This document shows, piece by piece, positions 48,538-59,563 of a DNA stretch of 64,000 nt (positions are counted from its first letter, which is position 1; every line of letters starts with the position of its first letter). Origin of the DNA: Megaleporinus macrocephalus (Eukaryota; Chordata; Actinopteri; Characiformes; Anostomidae); NCBI GenBank assembly GCA_021613375.1, contig CM038721.1, positions 5,678,986 through 5,742,985 of the forward strand, read 5' to 3'. A program made the position numbers and the translations under genes. The notes beneath the pieces are model-generated. The model saw only the letters and a program-made list of their open reading frames with translations, was not told where the DNA came from and ran no database searches.

Positions 48538-49247
48538 TAATTAGAGTTCAGTAAGGTCTAGTTAGAGGAGATCTCCTCAAGCCAAGGTCCAGACTGTCAT
48601 CTTTTCTAACTTGTGTTATGATTCAGTTTCAGACCCAGTATATTTCAGCATCTTATACCATCAACTACTGAAAGACAAACTTATTACAAATACAGTTCAG
48701 TATGTTTCAGTATATTTACTGTTTAAATACTGAACTGAATGAATTATTTATAAAGCTCCTAATACATTTTTTGTCATTACTTCAAGTAAGAACAAGAGCT
48801 ATGTTTAAAAAAAACAGAATGCTTTAATAAAAAAGTGTTTATTTATAGAGAAAGTAAATAAAATGTGTGTCTTCTTGTTAACTCAGCTTCATAGATTAAC
48901 ATGTTGGTTGTACAGAGCGGTATTCTCCAAAACTAGACGAGCAGGTCCATTCCAGAACCGTTCCTGTTAAACACTCAGTTTTCTCTGTTCACGTTTCTGT
49001 TTTTAGAGCTTCTTATTCTTTCTGCTTCGCTTTAGTCTCCGACTGCTGCTGATTGGCTGAGGAGCCTTCGGTGATCTTACAGCGCACGCGATTGGTCTGT
49101 GTGTTCACTGTGCTGTAAAGCCCATATACCATAAAGACTAGAAAAGCTCCACCTCTTAATATAAACACAGTCTAAATTAAATCATTCTTAATAGATTATC
49201 GGTTTGGGTCTGGATCCGGACTGCCATCCGCCTGTTATTGACCTCTG
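48538..49247. mobile_element. hAT-like element, copy 3, inverted, perfect TSD (710 bp)
   Basis: Runs from CAGGGGTATTTAATTAGAGT to CTGTTATTGACCTCTG, the reverse orientation of 2936-3453 and 49803-50752. It is flanked by identical CAGTAGAG at 48530-48537 and 49248-49255. The 8-bp duplication and CAGRGG-type ends support hAT. It lies in il16 intron 1, with no transposase. Confidence 0.88.
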
Positions 49248-49704
49248 CAGTAGAGGATGATATCTTATAACCCACTGATGTTTATAACGAAACTTTACTT
49301 TAATAATAGCAGCTGTGTGTTAACATGCATATAGGCTATAGGCTGTGCTACACAATGACTTACTTAAAGCTGCCAGGAGCCCTTTGGGCTGGTCTTATGA
49401 ATTTGAGTGTAGAACACATAAGGTTTGCCACGGAAAGAGAAGGTATCTATACTATACACAACAAAACTAAAAGCCTCCTCAAGCTCCTCCTTACTTGAGA
49501 AAATCACAAAAATGTTCCTTGTTCCTTTAGTACACTACCAGTCAAACGTTTTATATATATACATACACTCACACAAAAACACCCCCCCCCCCCCCCCACT
49601 AGTCAAAGCTGGTATAAGATTTTTGTTGTTGTTGTTGTTGTTGTTATTGTTGTTTATAAGTTACTCATTTGGCGCATCTCAATAATATCCAGTTCTTCTC
49701 ATCT

Positions 49705-49802
49705 AAGGATCTCAGCTACTTTTGTTGCTGACACATGGTGTTAAAATGAAAGAATAGTCGTGTGAACTCCATACACAAGCAGTTTAATGGGACCCTCTAG
49801 GG
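49705..49802. repeat. Tc1-derived duplicated block, arm 1, left part
   Basis: Matches 53829 onward: ggatctcagct, ttgctgacacatggtgttaa, aatgaaagaatagtcgtgtg. It is cut at 49803 by an hAT-like insertion and resumes at 50753. Confidence 0.85.
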
Positions 49803-50752
49803 CCGAGGTCACTAATAGGCGGACCCAGACAGTGTCCAATGCGGACCCAAACCCATAATCTATTGAGAATGATTTAATTTAAACAGTGTTTGTTTTAAGC
49901 GGTGGAACTTTTCTTGTCTTCACGGTATACAGACTCTGCGGCGCAATAACCTTACAGACCAATCGCGTGTGTTCTACGATAACTGAAGGTACTCCCCAGC
50001 CAATCAGATCTGTGCAGATTCTGGAGTGCGACGCGCACACAGGCTCGGTACAAAGCGAGATACACCAGTTGGAGAATAAAGCGAGTCAGAACGGAAGGTT
50101 AATTCGGATCCACATGCTCCAAAAAAAAAAAAAAAAAAAAGGATAGAAGACTTCGACCAATCATAACGCTAGTTTCAAACGCTTCAAATAGGCTACAAGT
50201 GGAGAACCGGGGAGCCATCAAAACGAAAGTAACAAAATTGGTTTTCATACCTCTCGACCCACAGCTTTATAAAATAGCAATTTCTAATAGGTAGTCCATA
50301 AAGTCAACAGATATCAGTTCAGAGTCTAGAATACTATATACATATAGATTATGAATGGCATCCAAAACCTGTGAAATATCCACAAACTGAAATATATTGC
50401 CTTTTCATTAAAAGAGTTCTTGTTTTCTTCACAGTTCTACTTGTATGCTGAATAACTAGATATGGTGGTGAGTGGGAACTATGTGCTTAGTAATAAGCCT
50501 GTGATGAGTGAACATGTGAGCAAATGTACCTTCCCTCAAAAAATGTTCCAAGGTTGGCGGGTCTGTGAACGATATTTGTAATTTGTTTTAAATTTCAGTA
50601 GCTGATGGTATAAGATGCTGATACTAGGCTACTTCAGTAAACAGGATACACCACTCAATCATACCACACGTTAGAAATGATGACAGTCCAGACCTTTGCC
50701 TGAGGAAATTTCCTCAAACTGGATCTTACTGAATTCTAATTAAATACCCCTG
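49803..50752. mobile_element. hAT-like element, copy 2, perfect TSD (950 bp)
   Basis: Starts CCGAGGTCACTAATAGGCGG and ends CTAATTAAATACCCCTG, flanked by CTCTAGGG at 49795-49802 and 50753-50760. The duplicated block at 53829-54340 lacks this element at the equivalent site, so it gives a natural empty site. The interior contains poly(A) (about 50118-50139) and the 17-bp array seed GTTGGAGAATAAAGCGAGTC. Open frames inside are short and not convincing. Confidence 0.9.
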
Positions 50753-51090
50753 CTCTAGGGTCACTACACGCAGTGACTTTGAAACAGTGGAATTTGCCTT
50801 CTTTGGAGAGATAAACAGCTTTGGGATAGTTTGAGAAGATTGAGTTTCATTGAAGGCCTTTGGGATGAGTCAGAGTGATGGAGCTCCACTGAACTGAGCT
50901 GAGAATGAGTTGGATTGGTGAAGCTCCATTGAAAACCATTGGCAAGAATTGGAGTGATGAAGGTCTATCCAACAACTTTTGGATGGGTTAGAATGTAAGT
51001 GTCTGGTATTCTTAGAACAATGGATTATGCTTTAGATTCTAGACCTCAACAGCATTGAATGTGTTGGGTATTACTTTGATTATGGTTCAT
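50753..51090. repeat. Tc1-derived duplicated block, arm 1, right part (39-bp repeats)
   Basis: Contains copies of the 39-base unit GAAGCTCCATTGAAAACC plus ttgggatgag-type text, derived from the Tc1 segment encoding IEHLWDEL (+ strand). It corresponds to 53935-54340. Confidence 0.8.
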
Positions 51091-51577
51091 AGGTTACTCA
51101 TTAGTAGGGAAAAAAACGTGAAGCCCCTTCAAGGCTTCCGTACTACTCTCTCCTACAATCAGGTGAAGCAAGCCTATGTATTTCATTGCTTTAGCCAGTG
51201 CACATAATAACAATAGAGAGCTGTTTTAAACCAGTGTTGAACCAGACTGTGGAGGAAGTTCCAAATAAAAGTCCTAATGTTTCCTAAAGCAATTATCCCA
51301 AATCTGAAAGGTTAGCAAATCTTAAAGACCCTGGCATTCCTCTCCGGCTACACTGTGAATGGTTCATTATCCTGTGGCCCCTGAAAACGTTCCATAATTA
51401 ATGCTCAACCTTGCAGCTCGTGTTCCCATAAAGCAAGACTATTGTAGTTGTGTTTTACAGGTGTCAAAGTTTTGGGACCTGGGTGAGAAAAAGTGGTCTC
51501 TGTGTGGGGGGAATATAGTAGATGCCTTGTTTGAGAGTTCTGATGTTCTTTCTTTCTTTTTTTTTTTACTGGGGCAG

Positions 51578-51717
51578 GAAAGCAGTTTCTGGAGAATGTG
51601 TGTGGCTACTGGAGAGGAGGGTGGGCCGCTGGGGCCTCGAGTGGGTGATAACGACCTCCAGCCCGGTGACAATATCCTTACTGTCGGCCATGTGCGAAAT
51701 GGAGGGCAGTTATACAG
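51578..51717 (+). CDS. il16: il16 coding exon 2
   Basis: The acceptor ggggcAG at 51576-51577 follows a T-rich tract. The frame entering at phase 0 reads ESSFWRMCVATGEEGGPLGP onward and ends GGQLY plus two bases (phase 2) at donor acAG|GTAATA. Joined to exon 1 it gives MRRSFSIR-ESSFW, echoing the RRIFFMKESS-type segment of mammalian IL16. An upstream acceptor-like site (ttttacag, AG at 51460-51461) would hit a stop in the phase-0 frame, so it is not used for this reading. No domain is recognised. The segment is polar and probably disordered. Confidence 0.75.
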
Positions 51718-51909
51718 GTAATAAAAAAAAAACCCTCCAACATGACTTGATCATCAGAGCAGTGCTGGGTTTTATTAGCGTGTGTGGCGTTGGGGTTTAA
51801 CGTTCTGTGTAAATATGTTCATGCTGGCCAACAGACACAGATACGCTCACGCACACATAAATACTGAAGTGCACTAATGGACATTATTTGCTCTTTTCTC
51901 TCTCTCCAG

Positions 51910-52042
51910 GGACAGTTATATCCACTATGGTGAAAGGCTGGCCCCGTTTAATGGGCAGGTTATAAATGGCCATGCAAAAAACGAGCCAGAGATGGAGAGA
52001 CTGGCGGGTATGAAAACTGTCCCCAGAACAGTCAGCGCTGAA
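51910..52042 (+). CDS. il16: il16 coding exon 3
   Basis: The acceptor ctctctctccAG at 51908-51909 is strong. One base completes the split Arg codon, then DSYIHYGERLAPFNGQVING continues to KTVPRTVSAE, ending phase 0 at donor GAA|GTAAGC. The open frame through this exon, the good splice sites and the phase match with both neighbours support it. I do not recall a close mammalian counterpart of this segment, so it may be fish-specific or fast-evolving. Exons 2 and 3 together are 273 nt (91 codons) and could be skipped without a frameshift. Confidence 0.75.
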
Positions 52043-52139
52043 GTAAGCTGAATGCATATATTCACACACATATTTGCATATAAATATATAAATAAACTGG
52101 GCTGAACGTACTTCATCGTAATATATACACCAGTTTAAC

Positions 52140-52480
52140 TTGCAGGTTTCAAGTTTCAAGTTTTAAGTTTATCTGTCATTTGCACATCATGTCAGGACAT
52201 AACATGCATTGAATTGCTTGGGGTGAGGCTCAGATAATAACTCTACAGCAGGGCAGCATTATATATGTAGTATATATATTATATATAGTAGTAAAAACAG
52301 TGCAAACATACAATAAATAGACAATAATAAAGTAAAAATAAGCTACAATATATACATTTAGTTATAACTGAAATATATAAAGGACTATACAAAACATACA
52401 GAAGATATATACATAAGATACACAGGAGGACATGTGTAGAAACTTTTGCATAGGCAGGTTATCTAAGAAGATATATCTAT
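52140..52480. repeat. Retroelement-like dispersed repeat
   Basis: Opens with tandem ttcaagtttcaagttttaag, then TATCTGTCATTTGCACATCA and gcattgaattgcttggggtg, a form typical of fish retroelement 3' ends, followed by AT-rich text. Family uncertain. Confidence 0.45.
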
Positions 52481-52486
52481 TTAAAG

Positions 52487-53642
52487 CAGGGGTGTCAAAC
52501 TCATTTTCACCGAGGGCCACATCGGCATAATGGCTGTCCTCAAAGGGCCAGATCTAACTTATAAATGTAACAAAATGTACTATAAAATGAATATAACTAC
52601 TCCTTAATGGTAAACAACTCTAAATGAATGTATTACTTATTCAATTAAAACATTACAGTTGCAGGGAAAAAATTGCTTGTTGCTCTGTCATAACATAAAT
52701 CCTTTTGATTTGTCAAGTTTTGAAATCCACAAACTCCATCAATCAAGGATCAAACTATTCAAGTGAATAAAAAATAACATCAAACACAAGTTGTAATATT
52801 AACTTTGATCAAAACGTTTGACAATCTGAAATGAGGCTTAATTAGTATAAAATCAAAAATTATGAGCTGCTAAGAACATGTTTGACATAAAAAAACAGCC
52901 TTGCATCAAACTAATGACATGCTTTGATTACAATAAACACATAAAACCTGCAAACACTAAATACATAGCAACAGCAACTACACATATCTGTGTTTTATCA
53001 ATAGCTAAAGAAAAAGCTGAGTAGCTGCGTGACTCCTTGGACAGCTAGTTCCTTAACTTGGTCAGCGATGGTGTTTCTTGACAAACTGACATTTTTAAAA
53101 GTCTGAGTCTGGTCGGGACACACCTGCCCTCTGAAAAGCACGGGCGATTTCTTCAGCCACAATAAAGCTAGCTTTTACTGCCGCATTGTTTTTGGCTTTC
53201 ATGAACAGATTCTGCTGCGACTTCAGTTTAACTTTTAATTCTTGTGCAATCTGTTGCTTTTCTTGAAGGCTAGCTTTGTCGTACTGAGCTCCGTGCTTGG
53301 TGTGAAAATGCCGGCGTAGATTGTCTCTTTAATAACCGACATGTTGCTTTGCAACAAAAAGACAAACCGGTCTTTCACCTTGAAGCATGAACATGTATTC
53401 ACTTCCCATCTTTGTTGAGACAGTCGTCCATCTGCATCAACTTTTCTTTTTCTAGACATTAATGGGATCGGCCACATCAATAACTACACTGTCGTCTAGT
53501 GGCAGTAAGCCGTAACACAATCAACATGCATTGTGGGAAATGTAGTTTTTCGTCAAAGCACGCTTCTGACCTATTTATTTTTAGACACTAAGACTATTCA
53601 AGCTCTTACAACAACCCGCGGGCCTTGAGTTTGACACATGTG
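52487..53642 (-). mobile_element. hAT element remnant (GTF2IRD2/ZBED-like transposase), perfect TSD
   Basis: Starts CAGGGGTGTCAAACTCATTT and ends with GAGTTTGACACATGTG, a TIR with a few decayed bases. It is flanked by ATTTAAAG at 52479-52486 and 53643-53650. On the reverse strand a frame near 53235-53480 starts MSRKRKVDADGRLSQQRWEV and resembles the N-terminus of the hAT transposases related to GTF2IRD2/ZBED proteins. The finger cysteines are degraded and the catalytic part is deleted. 1,156 bp, non-autonomous. Confidence 0.88.
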
Positions 53643-53828
53643 ATTTAAAGTGACTTAGTGATGTTGTCCATAGCAGCGATATCAAAATAAATAATATATT
53701 ATATTATATTATATTGCATACAAATATAGTACAACGGTTTGGTCAAACCAACTTTTAATGAAGTACAATTTAACTCACTACTTAATATACATAGCCAAAA
53801 TGTCCAGTATATAATGCTGAGACCTTCT

Positions 53829-54340
53829 AATCTGTGGATCTCAGCTGCTTTTATTGCTGACACATGGTGTTAAAATGAAAGAATAGTCGTGTGAACTTCA
53901 TACACAAGCAGTTTTGTTAAAACGAGACCTTCTTAGGGTCACTACATGCAGTGCCAAGTGTCAGCTGGGGCGTCATGGACTTTGGAACAGTGGAATTTGG
54001 CTTCTTTGGAGAGATAAACAGCTTCGGGATACTTTGAGAAGACTGATTTTCATTGAAAGCCTTTGGGATGAGTCAGAGTGATGGACCTCCACTGAACACC
54101 TTTAGGATGAGTTGGATTGGTGAAGCTCCATTGAAAGCCTTTGGGATGAGTCAGAGTGATGGAGCTATATTAAACACCTTTAAGATGAGTTGGATTGGTG
54201 AAGCTCCATTGAAAACCTTTGGGAAGAATTAGAATTAAGTTGGAATGTAAGTGTCTGTTGTTCTTAGAACAACAGATTATGCTTTAGGTTCCAGGCCTCA
54301 ACAGCATTGAGTATGTTTGGTATTACTTGGATTATGAACA
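53829..54340. repeat. Tc1-derived duplicated block, arm 2 (39-bp repeats)
   Basis: Direct-orientation counterpart of 49705-49802 plus 50753-51090, without the hAT-like insertion. The empty site reads aGACCTTCTTAGGGTCACTA. It contains three regular 39-base units (starts 54121, 54160, 54199). Confidence 0.85.
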
Positions 54341-54365
54341 GGAGAAAATGCTACACCAATTTCAT

Positions 54366-54967
54366 AGGTGTATCTCAAACCCTAGTGAGTGTGTAAGTAG
54401 ACTGTCTAGGTAGCAGCTGTGTAAGTAGCAGCGTCCTCTCCTCATCTCTCCTCATAAAACAGATTACTGAGACGCTCTAGTTAGAGAGAGACTGCGTCAC
54501 GGCTGGTTCCCGCCCACTGCAGCACGCGTCCGGTGGTTTAGCTGGTTGCTAAGTTACCAACCGGCTATCCAAAACAATAGCCCGAGGCTTAAAAATCCGC
54601 TAGCATAAATGCTAATGGCTCGAGTATAAAACTGCTAAACAGTGAAGGACTCGTTACAGAGTTGATAATAAAATAGTGTTTTCTGTGATTATATGACCAG
54701 AAACACATTAAAACTCCAGAGAGAATCAAAATAACTCACATTTTAAAACCACTTCACTGCTCGTAGATTAGCCTGCGTTGCATCATGGGATTGTCTTAGC
54801 GGCTGAGGAAGCGTTCGATGCTTCCTTAAAATCAGGTCTAAATAAGGTTCCTCAGTAGACAGCATGTTTAAGGTATGTAAGAATTGGGACAGTCTACATG
54901 TCGGGAGCGCATACTATGACGTAAAATGCTGCCTATGTAGGAGCTCACTAGGTTTTGAGACACACCC
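54366..54967. mobile_element. Non-autonomous TIR element (about 600 bp) within the 39-bp repeats
   Basis: Left end AGGTGTATCTCAAACCCTAG (then tgag); right end read inward GGGTGTGTCTCAAAACCTAG (then tgag), with three mismatches in 20. It interrupts 39-bp-repeat sequence: the flanks caatttcat and atagactgaattttgg rejoin into the text found elsewhere as cttctaacactgaactt. The target duplication is at most three bases (ATA) and uncertain. It resembles 5899-6431 in end style. Confidence 0.65.
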
Positions 54968-56110
54968 ATAGACTGAATTTTGGAGGTATGGAAAAATGAA
55001 GCTCTGGTGGAAATGTTTGGGGTGAACTGGACTGATGACACTCTGTCCAAAATCTTTAAATTTGGAGTATTAAAGCCCCGCTAAACACATTTGGCATGAA
55101 TTGGATTGATGAAGCACTATTGAACACCTCTGGGATGAAGTGAAGTGCAAGAAAGGTATTTGGGATTACTGGGATTGGATGCAGCAAAAACATAACTAAA
55201 CTTCTGAGACTGAACTTTGGAGGTGTGGAAAAACAAAGCTCCATTGAATACTTTTTGGATAAGCTGGAGTGATGAAGCTCAGTTGATGACCTTCCGAATT
55301 TGTTGGAGTAATAAAGCCCCACCGAACACACTGGGGATTGAGTTGAAATGATGAAGCTCCATTCAACATCTCTGGCAAGAACTGGAGTGATGAATGTCTA
55401 TCAAACACATGTGGGACGAATTGGAATGCACCAAGGAATTTGTCTGGTGTCCTCAGAAAAATGCACTGGCCACTCCAGAGCTCCGAACTCACTGAACGTG
55501 TTTGGGATTACTGGGATTCTGAGCAGAGAAAAATGCAACCATCTTCTAACACTGAACTTCGGAAGTGTGGAGAAATGGAGCTCTGTTTCAGGATGAGCTT
55601 TGTTGGAGAAGTTCAGTTGTAGACTTTTGGAATTTGTTGGAGTTATAAATCCCATCTTAACGCCACTGGGCGTATAACCCATGTTATACCAGTGAAAGTC
55701 TGTTGGACACCTTTGGAATTTGTTGGAGTAATAAAACCACGTTAAACACTTTTTGGGAAGAGTTGGTGTGATGAAGCTCCATTGAACACCTCTAACGAAG
55801 AATTGGCTTGAATGTCTATTGATCACTTTTTGGAGTGCAACAAAGAAGTTTCTACCGTTCTCGGAACAATGAACTGACCACCCCACAGCCCAGCCCTCAA
55901 GATCATTGAATGACTTCAAGATTACATGGATTATAAGCTGCAGACAATGTAACCAAGATCTAAGACTGAACTGTGTAGGTCTGGAAAAAATTAAACTCCA
56001 TTGAGTTAGAGTGTCATTCATGATTCAAAACTAATTGTCCAACATTAGTACTTGACTTCACTTTGGGATAAACTCTGGAAGAGCAGGTGTCTGGATACTT
56101 TTAGACACAT
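54968..56110 (+). repeat. Tc1-derived 39-bp-type repeats
   Basis: Irregular tandem and dispersed copies of gaagctccattgaacacctt/tgggatgagttggagtgatg, plus recurring longer motifs (actgaactttggaggtgtgg, ccactccagagctccgaact). The parent is the Tc1 transposase segment encoding DLNPIEHLWDELE; a decayed version PELTERVWDYWD is readable near 55470. It ends with Tc1 3' text (gtccaacattagtacttgac, ggaagagcaggtgtctggat). Reverse frames up to 206 codons are artefacts of the array. Confidence 0.75.
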
Positions 56111-56572
56111 ATATTGCTATTAGCTGAGATAGCCAGCCTGTTATCAGTGCAAAACATCAGGCCTATATCTGTCCAGCCTCAAGCAAAAGCATTTCAAATA
56201 TGCCAGAGTCTCAGACAAACACCAGAAAGAGGAGAGGCCTCCCACGAGCTCTGCTACTGAAGGAGGTCTTGCATTGCTAAACTAATGTGCAAACAAAACC
56301 ACTGTTGTCAGAGCATGAAAAAAAAGCTGACCTCAAACAACATGCTGTTCACTTGACCTCAAAATTAATCGGAGGCGTTACATAAAGTAAATGGACAAAC
56401 AGCAGCATTTACTGAGCGTGAATAAGCACAGTGTGAGTGAGGGAAATAAACTAGCCGATAAAATAGCGACACAAACTTTAATGTAACTGAAGTTGAAGCT
56501 CATAAAGAGAACCTTAAACATTAGACAGAACAGACAGTTTTATCTTATGGACAGTCTGGTTTTACTCATTAA

Positions 56573-57355
56573 ACCCAACAATGTGTAGACACCTGACCAT
56601 CAGCCTTATGTGAGCTTGCAGGACATTCCAACTCCAAAAAATTGTAATTGTATGGAACTGGTATAACAGCCTCCACTCTTCCGGAAAGACATTACACAAG
56701 ATTTTGGAATGAGTCTGTGGAAATTTGTGCCCGTTCAGTCTAAAAGAGCATCTGTGAAGTCAGGCACCGGTTGATGTTGGACAAGATGTTCTAGTTCATC
56801 CCATAGGCGTACAGTGGGGTTGAGCTAAGGGCTCTGTGTGGACCACTGAAGTTCCTACATAGCAAACTCATGTTTTTATGGGGTTGGGTTTGTGCACAGG
56901 GACAGGCAGTCTTGCTGGAACCGGAAAGATTTCTTCCTCAAACTGCTGCCACAAAGCATGTCACCCTTGACTGGAACTAAGGGTCCGAGCTCAATCCCTG
57001 AAAAACAGCACTCCAGCTGACGCTTGCCATTGTGCATGGTGATCTTAGGCTTGTGTGTAGCTGCCCAGCTATTGAGACCCATTTCATGAAGCTTCCGACG
57101 CATAGGTCTTTTTTCTGATGTTGCTTCCTGAGGCACTTTGGAACTCAATAGACGCTATACTGTTTGACACTTGGCAACCGCATGATCTGCTGCTTCACGG
57201 TTCCTCCAAGATACTTCCACTTCTTTAGATAGACCCATTCTACTGCCAGGACTATTTGCTTTATTTGATCAACTTACTAGCAATGGGCGTGGCTAAAACA
57301 CCTGAAAAACTTAGCAATCAGGAGAGGTGTCCACATATTTTTGGCTATATAGTAC
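56573..57355 (-). mobile_element. Tc1-like element, internally deleted
   Basis: Left part GTAGACACCTGACCATCAGC, then cagcctccactcttccggaa, gttgagctaagggctctgtg, and right part GGAGAGGTGTCCACATATTT followed by ttggctatatagta. These are the two outer ends of a fish Tc1-like element in reverse orientation. The transposase frame is broken. Confidence 0.8.
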
Positions 57356-57370
57356 GTAAAGTGTATGGAG

Positions 57371-57555
57371 CCCAAACCCTGAAAAACAACCCAGATTATT
57401 ATTCCTCCTCCATCATTCCAAAGAACACATTTGCACTAAGTCCGATGGTGGCATTGCGCATAGTGATCTTAAGCTTGCGACCAGCTGCTTGGCCATGAAA
57501 AGTCATGTTATGAAGCTCCTGACACACAGTTCTTGTACTGGTGTTGCTTCCAACT
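57371..57555 (-). mobile_element. Second Tc1-like fragment
   Basis: ccctgaaaaacaacccagat, gcattgcgcatagtgatctt, ttggccatgaaaagtcatgt and agttcttgtactggtgttgc are internal Tc1 text, directly after the previous copy's terminus. A truncated neighbour, probably a separate insertion. Confidence 0.7.
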
Positions 57556-58046
57556 TCTAAGACTAAACTTTTGAAGCGTGGAGAAGTGAAGATCTGTTGA
57601 ATGCTTTTAAGATGAGCTCAGTTGGAGAAGTTCAGTCGGAGACTTTAGGAAATTGTTGGAGTTATGAAGCGCCACTGAACACCTCTGGGATGGGTTGGAG
57701 TAGTGAAGTTCGGTTGAAGACTTATGGAATTTGTTGGAGAAATAAAGCCCCACTGGACACTTTTTGGGATGAGTTGGTGTGATAAAGCTCCATTGAGTAT
57801 CTTTGGCTTGAAGGTCTATTAAACAACTTTGGGAATGCAACAAAGAAGTTTCTGGTGTTCTTAGAACAATGCACTGACCACTCCACAGTCCAGACCTCCT
57901 TAAATGGCTTTGAGATGACTTGCATTATGAGCAGCAGGCAATGTAACCAACATCGAAGACTGAACTTTAGAGGTCTGGAAAAAAATGAAACGCCATTGAG
58001 TTGTCATTTATGATTCAAAACTAATTGTCCAACATTAGTACCTAAC
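57556..58046 (+). repeat. Tc1-derived 39-bp-type repeats, second block
   Basis: Same repeat text as 54968-56110 (gatctgttgaatgcttttaa, ctccattgagtatctttggc, ccactccacagtccagacct), ending in Tc1 3' sequence that is interrupted at 58055. Confidence 0.7.
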
Positions 58047-58054
58047 TTTAGGAT

Positions 58055-58555
58055 CAGAGGTGGCAGAAGTACATGAGTTCCTTACTTAAGTAAAAGTTCT
58101 AGTAATCTAGTAAAAAAAAATACTCAAGTAAAAGTTGAAGTATGACTACATTTTTTACACAAGTATAAAAGTAAAAGTATTTCTTTACAAATAATTCTCT
58201 TGAGAAACTCAAATTTCCTTAACAGGGTATCTATGAGCTCTTGCTTCTTTAGGAGACACAATAGGCATCTCATTCGCCAAGAGGTCACTGCTGAGGCCTG
58301 AAAGCTGTCAAAGTAGCCAATCACAAACCCACCCCCTTGAAAAATACATAAATAAGGAGATAAAAGATAATTGAAACTAAAGTAACGAGTCTGTTTTTAA
58401 AATGTAGTGAGTAAAAGTACAGATTTTTCTTTTGAAATGTAGTGAGTAAAAGTAAAAAGTGTTCGGTGACAGAAATACTCAAGTTAAGTATAGATATAAA
58501 AGAAGTACTTAAGTACAGTAACAAAGTACTTGTACTTCATTACTTACCACCTCTA
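58055..58555. mobile_element. hAT-like MITE, complete, near-perfect TSD (501 bp)
   Basis: Starts CAGAGGTGGCAGAAGTACAT and ends CATTACTTACCACCTCTA. It is flanked by TTTAGGAT (58047-58054) and TTTGGGAT (58556-58563). The uninterrupted target appears at 56062 (ctttgggataaactctgg), confirming the insertion. The interior holds two spaced copies of aaatgtagtgagtaaaagta, the apparent seed of the 36-bp array at 264-1296. Confidence 0.9.
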
Positions 58556-58830
58556 TTTGGGATAAACACTGGAAGAGCAGTTGTCTGGATACTTTTAGAC
58601 ATGACTAAGTGTTCATATTATGAAGCTACACGCAGTTCTTGTGTTGGTGTTGCTTTCATAGACTGTCTGAAACTAGTAATTGCTACAACAGAGGAAAGAT
58701 GATTTGTTCTCGCTATGCATGGCTCTGGCGCTTCAAGGCAAGCTCTTGTTGCTTCTGGAGGCAGTTCAATTTCATGAACTGACTGGTGGCAAAGCCATTC
58801 TATGACAGTACCATGACTGAGAGCATGTGT
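58556..58830 (-). mobile_element. Tc1-like remnant
   Basis: Continuation of the interrupted Tc1 3' text (cactggaagagcagttgtct), followed by reverse-oriented internal text (acgcagttcttgtgttggtg, cttctggaggcagttcaatt, aagccattctatgacagtac). Confidence 0.65.
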
Positions 58831-59395
58831 TTATTAAGCAGTTTGGTAAATACATATAGTTACATAATGTACATTGAATATTTAGTAGAACCACAAAACT
58901 CCAGATGCCAGATGGAAAGAGCAACACAAACTTAGGACCTGTGCTAGAACATCTTCCAACTTTGTCCTCTTTTAATGTGGAAATAGCTATTTTAAGATTT
59001 ACTGTTATGACACAGTGAGAAATTCATTTATACAAATGACTTGCAGAGCTTTACTCTGTAAAACATTGTGAACAGGCTGCTGTTATGGAAACTCAGTAAA
59101 CACAGTAGACATAATGTACACATGTAAATCAGGCCTGTTTACAGTGTCTAGCCAGGTGTGGCGAACTGGAGGAGCTGATTTTATCTTCTTTAACCCTGTT
59201 TTTACCTGCTCACTGGACACCAACACGACTATCTCTGATTTCTCTGAAGGTTTTCTCCACGTGTGAAAACAGTGGGCCTTGGGCAAACGTGAGTTCAGCT
59301 GACTCTTTGATGTGCAGAAAAGAAACACTGGTCAACAGCGCTAATGTAAAGGTAAGTAATACATTTTCCCACTACAGTCTAAACACACACACTTT
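58831..59395. other. Intron sequence with nothing recognised
   Basis: No array or transposon end. Short reverse frame 59083-59328 lacks a domain. Confidence 0.5.
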
Positions 59396-59504
59396 AATTT
59401 AAATATAATTAAGTCTAATAGTGTGATTTTATAATGAAATTCAAGTGAAATGCATTACTTTATAAAACTAAGATAGCAAAAAGAGCTCGCAATTAAAGAA
59501 TCAC

Positions 59505-59563
<59 letters not shown>

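Larger units (their letters stand above)
43603..51577 (+). other. il16 intron 1 (8.0 kb, transposon-rich)
   Basis: Predicted intron between phase-0 exon ends. It holds a 219-bp MITE, a mariner-family fragment, a (TA)n run, a 32-bp minisatellite, two bounded hAT-like elements and one arm of a duplicated Tc1-derived block. I saw no additional exon with fitting signals. Confidence 0.65.

Noticed and set aside
51462..51577. Extending exon 2 upstream to the ttttacAG acceptor
   Set aside because: Entering there in phase 0 reaches a stop (ggg tga) within the exon, whereas the 51578 start gives an open, phase-matched reading.
55196..56021. A 206-codon reverse-strand frame and neighbours
   Set aside because: They run antisense through Tc1-derived 39-bp repeats; no domain and no conserved pattern beyond the repeat.
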